Of a DNA stretch of 64,000 nucleotides, positions 44,442-53,862 are shown in pieces. The stretch spans positions 1 through 64,000 of the forward strand of contig CAMAVM010000015.1 in NCBI GenBank assembly GCA_945861705.1, given 5' to 3'. A program made the position numbers and the translations under genes. Positions within the stretch are counted from its first letter, which is position 1. Each line of letters begins with the position of its first letter. Below the pieces are notes generated by a model. That model ran no database searches and was not told where the DNA came from. It saw only the letters and a list, made by a program, of their open reading frames with translations. The DNA is from Methylomagnum ishizawai. Lineage in GTDB: Bacteria; Pseudomonadota; Gammaproteobacteria; Methylococcales; Methylomonadaceae.

Positions 44442-45557
44442 ATGACTCATAGTACCGAGTTTAATTGCAATTTCATTGATGGTGCGTATCTTGAAATCAA
44501 AGGTGATGACCAGGATGAGTTTATTGTCGAATGCAATGATTTGGATGATCCCGAATTCACTCTGACCTGTGAAATCAAGGGTAACCAATGGGTACGTACG
44601 CCGCACCGATATTTTATCCGCTGGAAAATCAGCGTCTTCGACAAAAACAGCAAGAACCTGTTGTTCCAGCAAAGTTACGACTGTAAAGATCAGCGGGTCT
44701 ATGTCGCTTTTGAATCCAATGCGTTGGGCGATACCTTGGCGTGGTTTCCGGCAGTGGAGGAATTCCGCAAAAAGCATGGTTGTCAGATAATTTGTTCAAC
44801 TTTTATCAATGGCTTGTTCAAAGACCAATACCCTGACATTGAGTTTGTCGAGCCTGGGGAAACCGTCCACGAACTGTATGCCATGTACCGCTTAGGCTGG
44901 TGTTATAAGGAGGACGGCGAATATGATTACAGCAAAAACGTCCAGGAATTCAAAGAGCAACCCTTGGGGCAATCGGCTTATGATATTTTGGGAATTGACT
45001 TTAAGGAGATCAAGCCCCGCCTAAAATCGGTATCTTTGCCGCGCCCAATGGACAAACCCTATGTCTGCATCGGCTTTCATACGACTACGCAAGCAAAATA
45101 CTGGAACAATGCCAGTGGCTGGGACGAAGTGGTGCGGTTTCTGCGCTTTAAGGGTTATAGCGTGGTTTCGCTCTCGCGGGAGGGCAAGGAACACATGGGC
45201 AACAAACTACCCAAAGGTGTTAAGTGCCTGCCGGAGGGTTCGTTGGATGTCGTCATCAATTACCTGCGCCATGCCAAGTTGTACATCGGGTTGGGCAGTG
45301 GTTTAAGCTGGCTGTCTTGGGCTGTCGGTTGCAAAACCTGCCTTATTAGCGGATTTTCCTATCCTTATTCGGAAATGCAGGATTGTATTAGGATTTTTCC
45401 CGAAGGCGATGTGTGTACGGGCTGTTTTAACCGCCATCGGTTGAACCAAGACGACTGGCTGTGGTGTCCAGACCATCAAGATACCCCAAGAATGTTTGAA
45501 TGTACTCGCCAGATAACTGGGCGGCAAGTGATTGGGGCGATTACGCCTTATTTGTAA
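44442..45557 (+). CDS. Autotransporter-type heptosyltransferase (BAHT family)
   Basis: The 371-residue protein resembles the TibC/AAH family, which transfers heptose from ADP-heptose to Ser in beta-helical adhesins in the cytoplasm. An N-terminal beta-barrel-like accessory domain (1-90) precedes a GT-B-like glycosyltransferase core (FESNALGDTLAWFPAVEEF; IGLGSGLSWLSWAVGCKTCL). Near the C-terminus are four Cys (325, 328, 342, 354; C-x2-C-x13-C-x11-C), the iron-binding motif of this family. No autotransporter adhesin is near. The only nearby exported Ser-rich proteins are at 45746-46411 and 41758-42240. The acceptor is thus unknown. Confidence 0.85.
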   Translation: MTHSTEFNCNFIDGAYLEIKGDDQDEFIVECNDLDDPEFTLTCEIKGNQWVRTPHRYFIRWKISVFDKNSKNLLFQQSYDCKDQRVYVAFESNALGDTLAWFPAVEEFRKKHGCQIICSTFINGLFKDQYPDIEFVEPGETVHELYAMYRLGWCYKEDGEYDYSKNVQEFKEQPLGQSAYDILGIDFKEIKPRLKSVSLPRPMDKPYVCIGFHTTTQAKYWNNASGWDEVVRFLRFKGYSVVSLSREGKEHMGNKLPKGVKCLPEGSLDVVINYLRHAKLYIGLGSGLSWLSWAVGCKTCLISGFSYPYSEMQDCIRIFPEGDVCTGCFNRHRLNQDDWLWCPDHQDTPRMFECTRQITGRQVIGAITPYL

Positions 45558-45745
45558 TTCCCCAAGGCTAACTTAAGCACTGAGCGTCATTCGACTAGCC
45601 AAGATAAACAGCAAAATACTCGATAGCCCTGGTGGGTTTATTGAAGTATCAGAGCAATAATTTTGTTCAGGGTTGCTTACAATTAATACCACCCCCACCG
45701 CAACAGCTTATAGCGTTGCGGTAGGGTTAAAAAAGGCTAGGCAAT
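45558..45745. other. Gap with a hairpin between convergent genes
   Basis: accgcaac (45697-45704) and gttgcggt (45715-45722) pair around a 10-base loop, 24 bases beyond the end of the minus-strand Ser-rich gene. It could terminate that gene. No coding frame is seen. Confidence 0.4.
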
Positions 45746-46411
45746 TTACTTAGGCTTAATATTGATTGTGGCTAACAGTACGGGAAAAGCCGCCGTTCCG
45801 CTACCGTCTGCGTCAAACTCGAGTCTAATGGTGCTAGTGGGGCTGAGAACAGGGATAGTAGTCAAGGGTATGCCACCAAGTGATGTTAGGCAAGAACCCA
45901 CTCTCATATGAAGGTTGCCATCCCGTGATCTGGCTCTGAGTTGATAGGTAAACGTTCTTCTGGACTCACCTGTGCCTGCCAATTCACAGACTTAGCCACT
46001 TGGGAAGATGGCACTTAAAGTGCTGATGTCATTATCGAAATTACTTTGGGTAATCAACCCATTTTTAACCTTAATTTTAAGCTCAAGTCTTTGCCTGCTA
46101 CCCTTATGGCTAGAGGTTCGTTTAAAAGATGCTTTGACCACATCCGAAGTAATGCTCGCTGCAAGACGGCACTTGGTTCTAGAACTTGAGCTAGAACTCG
46201 ATGAAGAACTAGAACTTGCGCTAGAACTCGAAGTTGAGCTAGAACTGCTCCTGGAGATACTACAAGACATAGTTGAAGTGCCAGATGAAGAATTGCCGGA
46301 ACTTCCGTTTGAACCGTTATTGTCTGAACCGTCCTTTGCGAACGCAGGTGTTGCTGCGGCTATGCTGCCCACCAGTAAAAAAGCCAATTCTCTGTGTTTT
46401 AATGATCTCAT
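45746..46411 (-). pseudogene. Secreted Ser-rich protein interrupted by an in-frame stop
   Basis: The ATG at 46411 (gagga upstream) opens a frame with a signal peptide (ATPAFA). A Ser-dominated tract with scattered Cys/Thr/Arg (about residues 32-80) follows, then a basic small domain to IFPSG and TAA at 45992-45994. The same frame continues without another stop to 45746, encoding 82 further residues (VCELAG, RARSRDGNLHMRVGSC, then a Thr/Ile-rich beta end). No frameshift is needed, only the single TAA. This is either a nonsense mutation, a sequencing error or a case of readthrough. The Ser tract makes it a candidate acceptor for the adjacent glycosyltransferase. Confidence 0.6.
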
Positions 46412-46847
46412 AAAAATCCTCGTTGGTAAAAATAACGCCTTTAGGCTTGAATTAGCCTCACTGATGAAATTTCAAATTTTGTTGACACCCGTATATGACT
46501 AAAAAGGTCAGAAAGGTTCAATGTCTATTAAATATTTTCGTATCGATAGAGTTAAATGTGCGCCAACAGTATGCAATTAATAAGCTGCAATATCCTTACG
46601 ATACAATAATATCACATGTTTGCCAGCTATCATTCGGCGCAATATGTAGTCGCTGATGCGCTTTTATTTCTTCCCAATAAAAAACACTTGCACATTCGAT
46701 TCCCACGCCGGAGCGTAGAAACGATAAAATGTAGAAACGCAAAATCTTGAACCACTACGAACGTTCCTTTTATGGACATTTTTTAGCAATCCACCTGAGC
46801 TAGGTTATAATTATAAGCAATTTGAACACAGCAAAACACAGCGGATT
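46412..46847. other. Intergenic region of about 430 bases
   Basis: This divergent region should hold the promoters of the Ser-rich gene (minus) and the aminotransferase (plus). I see no gene, no clear terminator and no repeat. It is AT-rich. Confidence 0.4.
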
Positions 46848-48029
46848 ATGAGCATTACACTTTCGAACAGAGTTAAAAAAGTTAAACCTTCACCAACCTT
46901 GGCAATTACCGCCCGTGCCGCAGCTATGCGGGCAGTGGGCAAAGATATTATCGGGCTGGGTGCAGGCGAACCCGACATGGATACGCCAGAACACATCAAG
47001 GCCGCTGCCGTCAAAGCTTTGGATAACGGCTTTACAAAATACACAGCCGTCGATGGCACACCTGGCTTGAAAAAAGCAATCATTGCTAAGTTTAAAAATG
47101 ACAACGGTCTGGATTACACGCCTAAACAAATCTTGGTATCCTGCGGCGGTAAGCAAAGTTCTTACAACCTAACCCAAGCTTTGCTAAATCCAGGTGATGA
47201 AGTCATTATCCCTGCGCCGTATTGGGTATCGTATCCCGACATGGTGTTGCTGGCGGATGGCGTTCCTGTCATTATCGAAACGACGCAAGAACAACGCTTT
47301 AAGATCACGCCGGATCAGCTACGCAAGGCAATTACCCCTAAAACGCGGCTGATCTTTATCAATAGCCCATCTAATCCTTCTGGCATTGCTTATTCTTTTG
47401 ATGAGCTAAAAGCGTTAGGCGATGTGCTAAAGGATTTCCCCAACATCATCATCGCCACGGACGATATGTATGAACACATCCTTTGGGAAAAAGGCACATT
47501 CGTCAATATCCTGAACGCGCATCCTGAGCTTTATGACCGTACCGTGGTAATGAATGGCGTATCGAAAGCCTATTCCATGACCGGCTGGCGTATCGGCTAT
47601 GCGGGTGGTCCAGCGGATTTGATTGAAGCGATGTGTACCATCCAATCGCAAAGCACCTCCAACCCAACTTCTATCTCGCAAGTTGCTGCCGAAGCGGCTT
47701 TGACTGGCGATCAAAGCTTTATCGACCGGATGTGCGTTGAATTCAAGAAACGCCATGATTATGTTTTCGCTGAATTAAACTCCATAGATGGCATCGAATG
47801 TATTCCTACGGATGGAACTTTTTACGTGTTCCCAGATGTCAAAAAATTAATTGCTCGGCTGGATGGCATTGAAGACGATCTTGCATTTTCTGAATATTTG
47901 ATCGAAAAAGCAGGTGTTGCATTAGTGCCAGGTTCTGCATTTGGCACACCTGGGCATATTAGAATTTCTATTGCGACTAGCATGGCTAATTTACAGAATG
48001 CGTTGGAGCGGATCAAGAAAGCAATCTGA
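46848..48029 (+). CDS. Aspartate/aromatic aminotransferase, class I
   Basis: The 393-residue PLP enzyme of fold type I (subgroup I-gamma) exchanges the amino group between aspartate and 2-oxoglutarate. Motifs are GLGAGEPDMDTPEHI, SPSNPSGIAYS, PLP Lys in SKAYSMTGWRIGY and the substrate Arg near the C-terminus (HIRISIATS). It is a single gene. The cupin gene begins 46 bases after its stop and may be co-transcribed. Confidence 0.92.
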   Translation: MSITLSNRVKKVKPSPTLAITARAAAMRAVGKDIIGLGAGEPDMDTPEHIKAAAVKALDNGFTKYTAVDGTPGLKKAIIAKFKNDNGLDYTPKQILVSCGGKQSSYNLTQALLNPGDEVIIPAPYWVSYPDMVLLADGVPVIIETTQEQRFKITPDQLRKAITPKTRLIFINSPSNPSGIAYSFDELKALGDVLKDFPNIIIATDDMYEHILWEKGTFVNILNAHPELYDRTVVMNGVSKAYSMTGWRIGYAGGPADLIEAMCTIQSQSTSNPTSISQVAAEAALTGDQSFIDRMCVEFKKRHDYVFAELNSIDGIECIPTDGTFYVFPDVKKLIARLDGIEDDLAFSEYLIEKAGVALVPGSAFGTPGHIRISIATSMANLQNALERIKKAI

Positions 48030-48075
48030 ACCATTATCGCAACCTGACTCGGCACAGTAATTGGAGAAAATAACG

Positions 48076-48510
48076 ATGAAACCACAAAACCCTGAGCCAA
48101 AAGGCAGTCTTTTGGCTAATTTTATCTACAACCCTGCTCGGAGTTTTATCACCGTTGCGCTGTTATTGCCGTTATTTGTTGTGGTGGAAGCAGTTTCTGC
48201 TGATGATGCCAAACCAGGGTTAATCAGGACAACGCTGATGGAAAATACGGTCGAATTGCCTAGCAAGAGTATCAATTCCAAAGTGATACGCGTCACTTTC
48301 CCACCCGCTTTCAAAACGCCTTGGCACACCCATGAAGGGCCTGGTCCACGTTATGTCGTCAAAGGTAAGCTCAAAGTGACTGAGGATGGCAAAGTCAATA
48401 CCTACTCGGTCGGTGAAGTGTTTTGGGAATCTGGCAAGTTAATGGCAGTTGAAAATGTCGGTGCAGAAACGGCGGAATTGATTATTTTTGAGCTCGCACC
48501 CAGCAATTAG
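48076..48510 (+). CDS. Exported or membrane-bound cupin protein
   Basis: The 144-residue protein has an N-terminal hydrophobic segment (about residues 17-41, signal anchor or signal peptide) and one small cupin domain. Metal-binding residues are seen in TPWHTHEGPGPRYVV (two His and a Glu-like position). Start chosen at the ATG at 48076 (ggagaa upstream). Secreted small cupins occur in many quinoprotein and stress loci; the substrate is unknown. Confidence 0.8.
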   Translation: MKPQNPEPKGSLLANFIYNPARSFITVALLLPLFVVVEAVSADDAKPGLIRTTLMENTVELPSKSINSKVIRVTFPPAFKTPWHTHEGPGPRYVVKGKLKVTEDGKVNTYSVGEVFWESGKLMAVENVGAETAELIIFELAPSN

Positions 48511-48516
48511 ACAAAA

Positions 48517-49176
48517 TCATTCCCGTCCTGATAAAAACGGTACAAAACTCACCGACTCCAACTCTTCAGCTTCATAACCCTTTTCGGAGCGTATGACACG
48601 TTGTAGTGTTTGTCTGCCACCCTCGCCGATTGGTATCACCATCACACCACCCATTGCCATTTGTTGCAGCAAAGTTTCGGGTATTTCAGGTGGCGCTGCG
48701 CTGACCAAAATACCGTCAAACGGAGCATACTCAGGCCAGCCCCAACCACCGTCATTATGTATAAAACTGACATTCTTAATCTTCATGTCCCAAAGATAGC
48801 CCTTGGCTTTTCGCTGTAACGGCAGAATTCGCTCGACGGAATACACATGATCCGCCAATTGCGCGAGGATGGCGGTTTGGTAACCACAACCCGTTCCTAT
48901 CTCAAGCACTTTCGACAAGTGTCCCGCTTTTAGCAAAAGCTCAGTCATTCTGGCAACAATGTAAGGTTGGGAAATGGTCTGGTTATGACCGATAGGTAAG
49001 GCGGTATCTTCATAAGCCCTACTCGCCAAAGCTTCATCAACAAAGATATGTCGGGGCGTGTTCCGCATCACATCCAATACTTTTTTGTTACGTATGCCTT
49101 GCTCGATCAAGCGGTTAACCATGCGGTCACGGGTTCGTTGCGAGGTCATGCCTATTCCTTGTAGGCTTTGGGTCAT
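48517..49176 (-). CDS. pcm: Protein-L-isoaspartate O-methyltransferase
   Basis: This repairs isoaspartyl residues in aged proteins using S-adenosylmethionine. The 219-residue protein has the SAM motif [22 protein letters not shown], and [16 protein letters not shown] start at the ATG at 49176, which overlaps the surE stop as ATGA (49173-49176) and gives the usual length. A longer frame to 49230 would run into surE. The surE-pcm pair is conserved in Gammaproteobacteria. Confidence 0.94.
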   Translation of the reverse strand: MTQSLQGIGMTSQRTRDRMVNRLIEQGIRNKKVLDVMRNTPRHIFVDEALASRAYEDTALPIGHNQTISQPYIVARMTELLLKAGHLSKVLEIGTGCGYQTAILAQLADHVYSVERILPLQRKAKGYLWDMKIKNVSFIHNDGGWGWPEYAPFDGILVSAAPPEIPETLLQQMAMGGVMVIPIGEGGRQTLQRVIRSEKGYEAEELESVSFVPFLSGRE

Positions 49177-49934
49177 TGCGTATGCTCCTTGGGCAACCAG
49201 GCACTTAATTCTTCGATACGGCTGTACCAAGTCAAATCTAATTGTAACGGAGTTACCGACACATAACCTGTGCTAATGGCGTAAAAATCAGTCCCTACCC
49301 CGGCATCCTGTTCTGCGCCCGGCGGCCCTACCCAATAAATAAGCCGTCCGCGAGGATCTTTGCCTGTAATGACGGGTTCTGATTTATGCCGTTGACCTAG
49401 CCGCGTGGCTTGATAGCCTTTCAAATCCCTAATAGCAATATCCGGTACGTTGACATTAAGAATAGTGTCTTTGGGCAAAGGCTTGTCGATCAATTGTTTC
49501 AATATTGTGACTGCGACATGCGCGGCAGTTTCAAAGTGCGTCACTTCGCCACTGTTTCCTGCCAAAGAAATGGCAACCGCAGGCAATCCTAAAAACCGCC
49601 CTTCTGTAGCAGCGGCGACAGTACCGGAATACAGCACATCATCACCCAAATTGCCGCCATGATTGATACCAGCAAACACCATATCGGGTTCTTTCTCCAA
49701 CAATCCAGTAATCGCCAAATGTACGCAATCCGTCGGTGTGCCATCCACCTTGATAAAGCCATTTTCCCCTACTGAAGCACGAAGCGGCATTTCCAAGGTC
49801 AGCGAGTTACTTGCCGCACTGCGGTTTTTATCGGGAGCAACCACCGATATTTCAGCATATTGACCTAATGCACTTGCCAATGCAGACAGCCCTTCAGCCA
49901 AGTAGCCATCATCATTGCTTAACAAAATGTACAT
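49173..49934 (-). CDS. surE: 5'/3'-nucleotidase SurE
   Basis: The 253-residue stationary-phase survival phosphatase acts on nucleoside monophosphates. Active-site residues are the Asp pair in [12 protein letters not shown], Ser in [14 protein letters not shown] and Asn in [20 protein letters not shown]. It is the first gene of surE-pcm. Confidence 0.95.
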   Translation of the reverse strand: MYILLSNDDGYLAEGLSALASALGQYAEISVVAPDKNRSAASNSLTLEMPLRASVGENGFIKVDGTPTDCVHLAITGLLEKEPDMVFAGINHGGNLGDDVLYSGTVAAATEGRFLGLPAVAISLAGNSGEVTHFETAAHVAVTILKQLIDKPLPKDTILNVNVPDIAIRDLKGYQATRLGQRHKSEPVITGKDPRGRLIYWVGPPGAEQDAGVGTDFYAISTGYVSVTPLQLDLTWYSRIEELSAWLPKEHTQ

Positions 49935-50009
49935 TAATCATCGCCTAGTTGCGGGTTACGCTATAAAATCCAACAATAGTATCAATTTTGGACAACAAAA
50001 CCAGCTTTC

Positions 50010-50570
50010 GTGACAAAAAAAACCATTAGTCCAAAAGATAGTGACCTGTTTCGACAATCCGTAGGAAACGTACGCTCTGTAAAAAGCGACAAAATCGAAT
50101 TAAAGCCAGATCAGCCAAAACCTTATCCAAAGCCACAACCCTATGATCTGAATGAAGATTGGTACGACGACATCGAGCAAAATCTTGACAACGTAAGCCA
50201 TGAAGAGACTCTTAGCTATACCGCACCCGGCATACAAAACAGCGTCCTTGCAAAATTACGTAAGGGATTTTTTGGTGTGCAAGCGGAAATTGATTTGCAC
50301 GGACTGAACAGCAACGCAGCAAAACAACAGCTACTGGACTTCCTGCATGTCAGTACACAGCGCAGTTATCGCTGTGTTCATATTATCCACGGCAAAGGCT
50401 ACCGCTCTTCTGACCCGCATCCCGTTCTCAAAAACCACAGCAACCGTTGGTTAAGGCAACACAAAGACGTACAGGCTTTCTGTTCAGCATCACCAAGACA
50501 AGGTGGTGCTGGTGCTGTTTTCGTGTTGTTGAAAGTATCTAAGGAACACTTCGATAGAGGCGACGAGTAG
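50010..50570 (+). CDS. Smr-domain endonuclease-like protein (SmrA/YdaL type)
   Basis: The 186-residue protein has a disordered N-terminal part (residues 1-75, Lys/Pro-rich) and a C-terminal Smr domain (about 90-175) with the motifs EIDLHGLNSNAAKQQL and IIHGKGYRS. Stand-alone Smr proteins of this kind act as nicking or RNA-cleaving nucleases, some in ribosome rescue. It starts with GTG, directly divergent from surE. Confidence 0.88.
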   Translation: MTKKTISPKDSDLFRQSVGNVRSVKSDKIELKPDQPKPYPKPQPYDLNEDWYDDIEQNLDNVSHEETLSYTAPGIQNSVLAKLRKGFFGVQAEIDLHGLNSNAAKQQLLDFLHVSTQRSYRCVHIIHGKGYRSSDPHPVLKNHSNRWLRQHKDVQAFCSASPRQGGAGAVFVLLKVSKEHFDRGDE

Positions 50571-50571
50571 G

Positions 50572-52257
50572 CTAAGGTTGTTTTAACCTTGTTAAAAGAG
50601 ATAGCGTTAGAACAGCAAGACAGGCTAACCAGCTCAGTAATTGACAGTTGCTTAAGGTGAACGTGACCGCCCAGCCCAGCCTTTCCCCAAGTTCAGGGTA
50701 TGCCTGTATAAAATCACGACCAATCATAAAAGCCCTGATTTCTCCGACTATTAAACCCACCATATAGAACAGAATTAACCAGCCTATGTACTTATGTTGC
50801 TGATTATTTGCAGCATTGGCATCTATTAATCTAGCGAAATTAAAGTTCGATAAAGCGACTTGTTGATTAACTAAACAACGAATGCAGAATAATCCTAACA
50901 ATCCAGCTACCGGTATTACGGCTAGTTCAAACGGAAAACTGGTGTAACGCCCGTCTACTGCTAATACGTAGGTTTTATATAATGCTAACGCAATCACGAT
51001 GAAATAAACCGTGTTAAGCGCAAGGGTTGCGGTTTTATTTGTCTTTTCGTCTATGAGCATCTTGCTTGCTCTGTAGGTAAGCAAGCCAGCAACAACGATA
51101 TTCAACAATACGATTAGCACGGCTTTCATCCTTTGCCAGTCATCGTAGCTGGTGTACCAGGATTTATCGCCATGAAACACCAGTAAGGCGCAAAGCACTT
51201 GAATAAACACAAGGAAAAAGAAGGTGTTAGTCGAAGACTGCTGGTGCAGTTTTTTGGCATAGAAAGCAGTACAACAAAGCATTAAGAGCGATGCAAGCAG
51301 AAATTGATTAAACCATTTCACGTTTTCATAGACTTTTCCAGTCAACGGAAAAACTTCTTCGCGATCTACCGAAAATAATCCCCAATTTGCACCGATTACA
51401 CCTTCCAACTCGCTTTTCCAGGATTGGTTAAAGGCCTCGACGATATTGACATCAAAATGATTATCAGCAGCCACTTTCAACAAACCACGAATGAATGCCG
51501 CCTCATTAACCACACTGGGAACTGCCCAACCGCGCTGCTTGCCGACACTAGGCCAACCGGATTCACCGATGAGAATAGGTTTACCTGGTGAAATGGTTTC
51601 GGCCTCTTTTCGGACTTGCTTATAAATGCGCTCAATATGCGCTGGGGCATTTTCAACCGAAATCGGCTCGTCTTCCCAATACGGCAGGATATGGATGGTA
51701 ATGAAGTCAACTTCCTTAATTAAATCAGGGTGTTTCATGTACATCGACCAAACGTCGGCATAGCTTACCGGCTGCTTGATGCGTTTTTTAACTTCGCGGA
51801 TGTATTCGACCAGTTCCTCCGGCGTTCTTTCTCCACGCAGTAATACTTCGTTGCCGACCATAACACGTTTGATGACATCAGGATTGGCATTAGCAGACGC
51901 AACTAACGCTTCTATTTCCATACGGGAATCTTCCGGCAAATAACCAATCCATGCGCCCTGTATCATGTTCAAGCCATGTTTGCGTGCCAATTCTGGGATA
52001 ACCTTCATACCTAGTGAGCTGGAATAGGTGCGGATGGTGTGGGTTTTGTCCGCCAACAATTTCAAATCTTCGTCGATTTGTTCTGGCGAGGGGAATTGCA
52101 ACAGTAACGGGCTTTGACCTTCCCGAAATGGTGCAAAAGACAGGCTGTTGAGCTTCCCATCTGGGACATCCAACCCTACATCTTGAGGTAGGTTTGTCAA
52201 ATAGCCACACAAGCCGCTGAGTAAAATAATTAGGGTGGAAAATAAAACAATTCTCAT
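50572..52257 (-). CDS. Membrane-anchored glycoside hydrolase family 17 protein (beta-1,3-glucan)
   Basis: The 561-residue protein has an N-terminal signal anchor, a periplasmic GH17 TIM barrel (about 35-310) and a C-terminal bundle of six or more helices (about 320-555). The acid/base Glu is in VMVGNEVLLRGE and the nucleophile Glu in ILIGESGWPS. GH17 enzymes hydrolyse or transglycosylate beta-1,3-glucans. Bacterial forms with attached helices are linked to cyclic glucan or exopolysaccharide synthesis. It ends 1 base after the Smr gene on the other strand, so transcripts converge. Confidence 0.85.
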   Translation of the reverse strand: MRIVLFSTLIILLSGLCGYLTNLPQDVGLDVPDGKLNSLSFAPFREGQSPLLLQFPSPEQIDEDLKLLADKTHTIRTYSSSLGMKVIPELARKHGLNMIQGAWIGYLPEDSRMEIEALVASANANPDVIKRVMVGNEVLLRGERTPEELVEYIREVKKRIKQPVSYADVWSMYMKHPDLIKEVDFITIHILPYWEDEPISVENAPAHIERIYKQVRKEAETISPGKPILIGESGWPSVGKQRGWAVPSVVNEAAFIRGLLKVAADNHFDVNIVEAFNQSWKSELEGVIGANWGLFSVDREEVFPLTGKVYENVKWFNQFLLASLLMLCCTAFYAKKLHQQSSTNTFFFLVFIQVLCALLVFHGDKSWYTSYDDWQRMKAVLIVLLNIVVAGLLTYRASKMLIDEKTNKTATLALNTVYFIVIALALYKTYVLAVDGRYTSFPFELAVIPVAGLLGLFCIRCLVNQQVALSNFNFARLIDANAANNQQHKYIGWLILFYMVGLIVGEIRAFMIGRDFIQAYPELGERLGWAVTFTLSNCQLLSWLACLAVLTLSLLTRLKQP

Positions 52258-52314
52258 GAATACAATTTATATTATGGGTGTAAGGTTTACTGTGCAAAGA
52301 CGATTACCCGTTGG

Positions 52315-53229
52315 CTAATCCTCCCATTCCAATTCCGCATAGGCCTTGGTTACGTTTTTGCGGTGGAATTTGTCGAACAACTTCCATTTTCCCTTAAAAG
52401 ATACTCCAATCGTTGCAACCGCATCTTCCAAAAACACACCTTTTTTTATCGCAGCCCTTACTTCGGCAAGTAAAGCACTTAGGTATGCTTTTTCCGGCAT
52501 CATACTTTTCGGCCAATCGTTAACCAAGGAACCGTGTCCTGGAATGACTATTTTATAGGATTTACTCTCTAACTTGTCCAATTCTGTTAACCAGCCTTTA
52601 AGGCTACCATCAACAGAAGGCAAATGTTCGATAAATAGCAAATCAGACAACCATAAGGTATCGGTTTGCGGATCATACACGCTCAGATCGTTATCGGTAT
52701 GCGCGGCTGGATGCGCGGTCAGTTTTAGAATGCGCTCACCCAAATCGAGATCTAGCTCACCGCTTACAGCAATTTCAGGTGGAATAATATCCTCATCAGT
52801 TAAGGTTATGCCCAGTAATTCCGGTGCTTTTTGGATGTAATAATCACCACGAACTGACATCGCCCGTGCCAGTTTTTCATGCCCAACAAACTTTGCACCC
52901 GTGTTTTTGAACGCCGAATTGCCATAGATATGGTCGGGATGAACGTGGGTGTTAATTACATAGCAAATCGGCTTAGATGTGGTGTTATCTATAGCGTTCT
53001 TCAACGCCATGCCCTGCTCTGGATTGCCGCCCGTATCAACCACAGCCACACAACGCTGACCGACAATAAAGCCAATATTGGCAATAGCCCCATGATTTTT
53101 AGTGTCAGAAAACTCTTGTACACCCCAATGCACATAAATGCCTGGTGCAACTTGGTTTACGGATAATACCGGTGCAGCAAATATTATCTGTGGCAACAAA
53201 ATCACAAACAGAACAAGCACGTTTTTCAT
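52315..53229 (-). CDS. Quinoprotein-relay type zinc metallo-hydrolase (MBL fold), exported
   Basis: The 304-residue protein has a signal peptide (IIFAAPVLS region) and an MBL-fold domain. Zinc ligands are NTHVHPDH (His95, His97, Asp99, His100), His in HPAAHTDND, Asp in LWLSDLLF and His in IPGHGSL. It resembles the metallohydrolases found with quinoprotein electron relay systems near PQQ dehydrogenases. The catalytic role is not established. I start at the ATG at 53229 (MKNVLVLF). Confidence 0.8.
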   Translation of the reverse strand: MKNVLVLFVILLPQIIFAAPVLSVNQVAPGIYVHWGVQEFSDTKNHGAIANIGFIVGQRCVAVVDTGGNPEQGMALKNAIDNTTSKPICYVINTHVHPDHIYGNSAFKNTGAKFVGHEKLARAMSVRGDYYIQKAPELLGITLTDEDIIPPEIAVSGELDLDLGERILKLTAHPAAHTDNDLSVYDPQTDTLWLSDLLFIEHLPSVDGSLKGWLTELDKLESKSYKIVIPGHGSLVNDWPKSMMPEKAYLSALLAEVRAAIKKGVFLEDAVATIGVSFKGKWKLFDKFHRKNVTKAYAELEWED

Positions 53230-53466
53230 CAACAGCCCCAGATTTAAGATAATAGCGACCAGAAAAGGTGGCGATGTGAAATGATAAGGCATTTAAGCCA
53301 GAGCAATCCACTAAAAACCGTATCGCCAATATTGCAAAAAAGCTGAGGCATAATCATCAGCCCTGCCTGCATTCGTGTTATCGCCACTTGCGGATAGCGA
53401 TATTCATTTACGCTCAACTCGCGTAAAATTACGTTAAGATTACCTTACCTCATTAAGTGGAACACT

Positions 53467-53862
53467 ATGAAAACAGTTATTTTTTCCAGCGTCCTGTTAG
53501 TTAGCATTTTGTTATTTTCAGTTACCGCTACTGCTGAACAAGCCGCTGAAGAATGGCAGAATACGACAATTACCGATGCCACTATCAAAAAAATACAGGA
53601 ATCTAAATACGAATATAAAAAATGTGTCGGCGAACAAATGCAGAAGCCAGCGTACCTGAAAATGGACAGTCGCAATGCGACAGACGAAATCATCAAGTAT
53701 TGCGAACCTGTGCTATCAAAAATACGGGAAGTTTATCTGGCTGAAAAAGTGCCTGGTGTGATTGCAGACCGTCATTTGCGGCAAATCCGTATGCAGATAA
53801 CACGTAACGCTTTACAAGGATTAATGTTTGAGCAAGCCGCTCGAAAAGCAGGTCAGCCATGA
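53467..53862 (+). CDS. Small exported protein of unknown function, 131 aa
   Basis: Signal peptide (SVTATA cleavage region, about residue 23), then a helical, Lys/Glu/Gln-rich mature part with two Cys (KKCVGEQ, KYCEPVL), about 30 residues apart and possibly disulfide-bonded. Its stop overlaps the start of the DUF2760 gene (ATGA, 53859-53862). It is the first gene of a three-gene operon with an Hsp70. Confidence 0.8.
   Translation: MKTVIFSSVLLVSILLFSVTATAEQAAEEWQNTTITDATIKKIQESKYEYKKCVGEQMQKPAYLKMDSRNATDEIIKYCEPVLSKIREVYLAEKVPGVIADRHLRQIRMQITRNALQGLMFEQAARKAGQP

Noticed and set aside
46171-46260. Short-period repeat as a CRISPR-like or tandem-repeat array
   Set aside because: The period follows Ser codons with variable spacing. 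There are no spacers of constant length, so it is coding low complexity.
46008-46502. Plus-strand frame of 164 codons with a Leu/Glu repeat (LELELELDEELELALEL)
   Set aside because: It is the antisense of the Ser-rich tract of the minus-strand secreted protein. The repeat results from the Ser codons read backwards, and there is no Shine-Dalgarno or family match.
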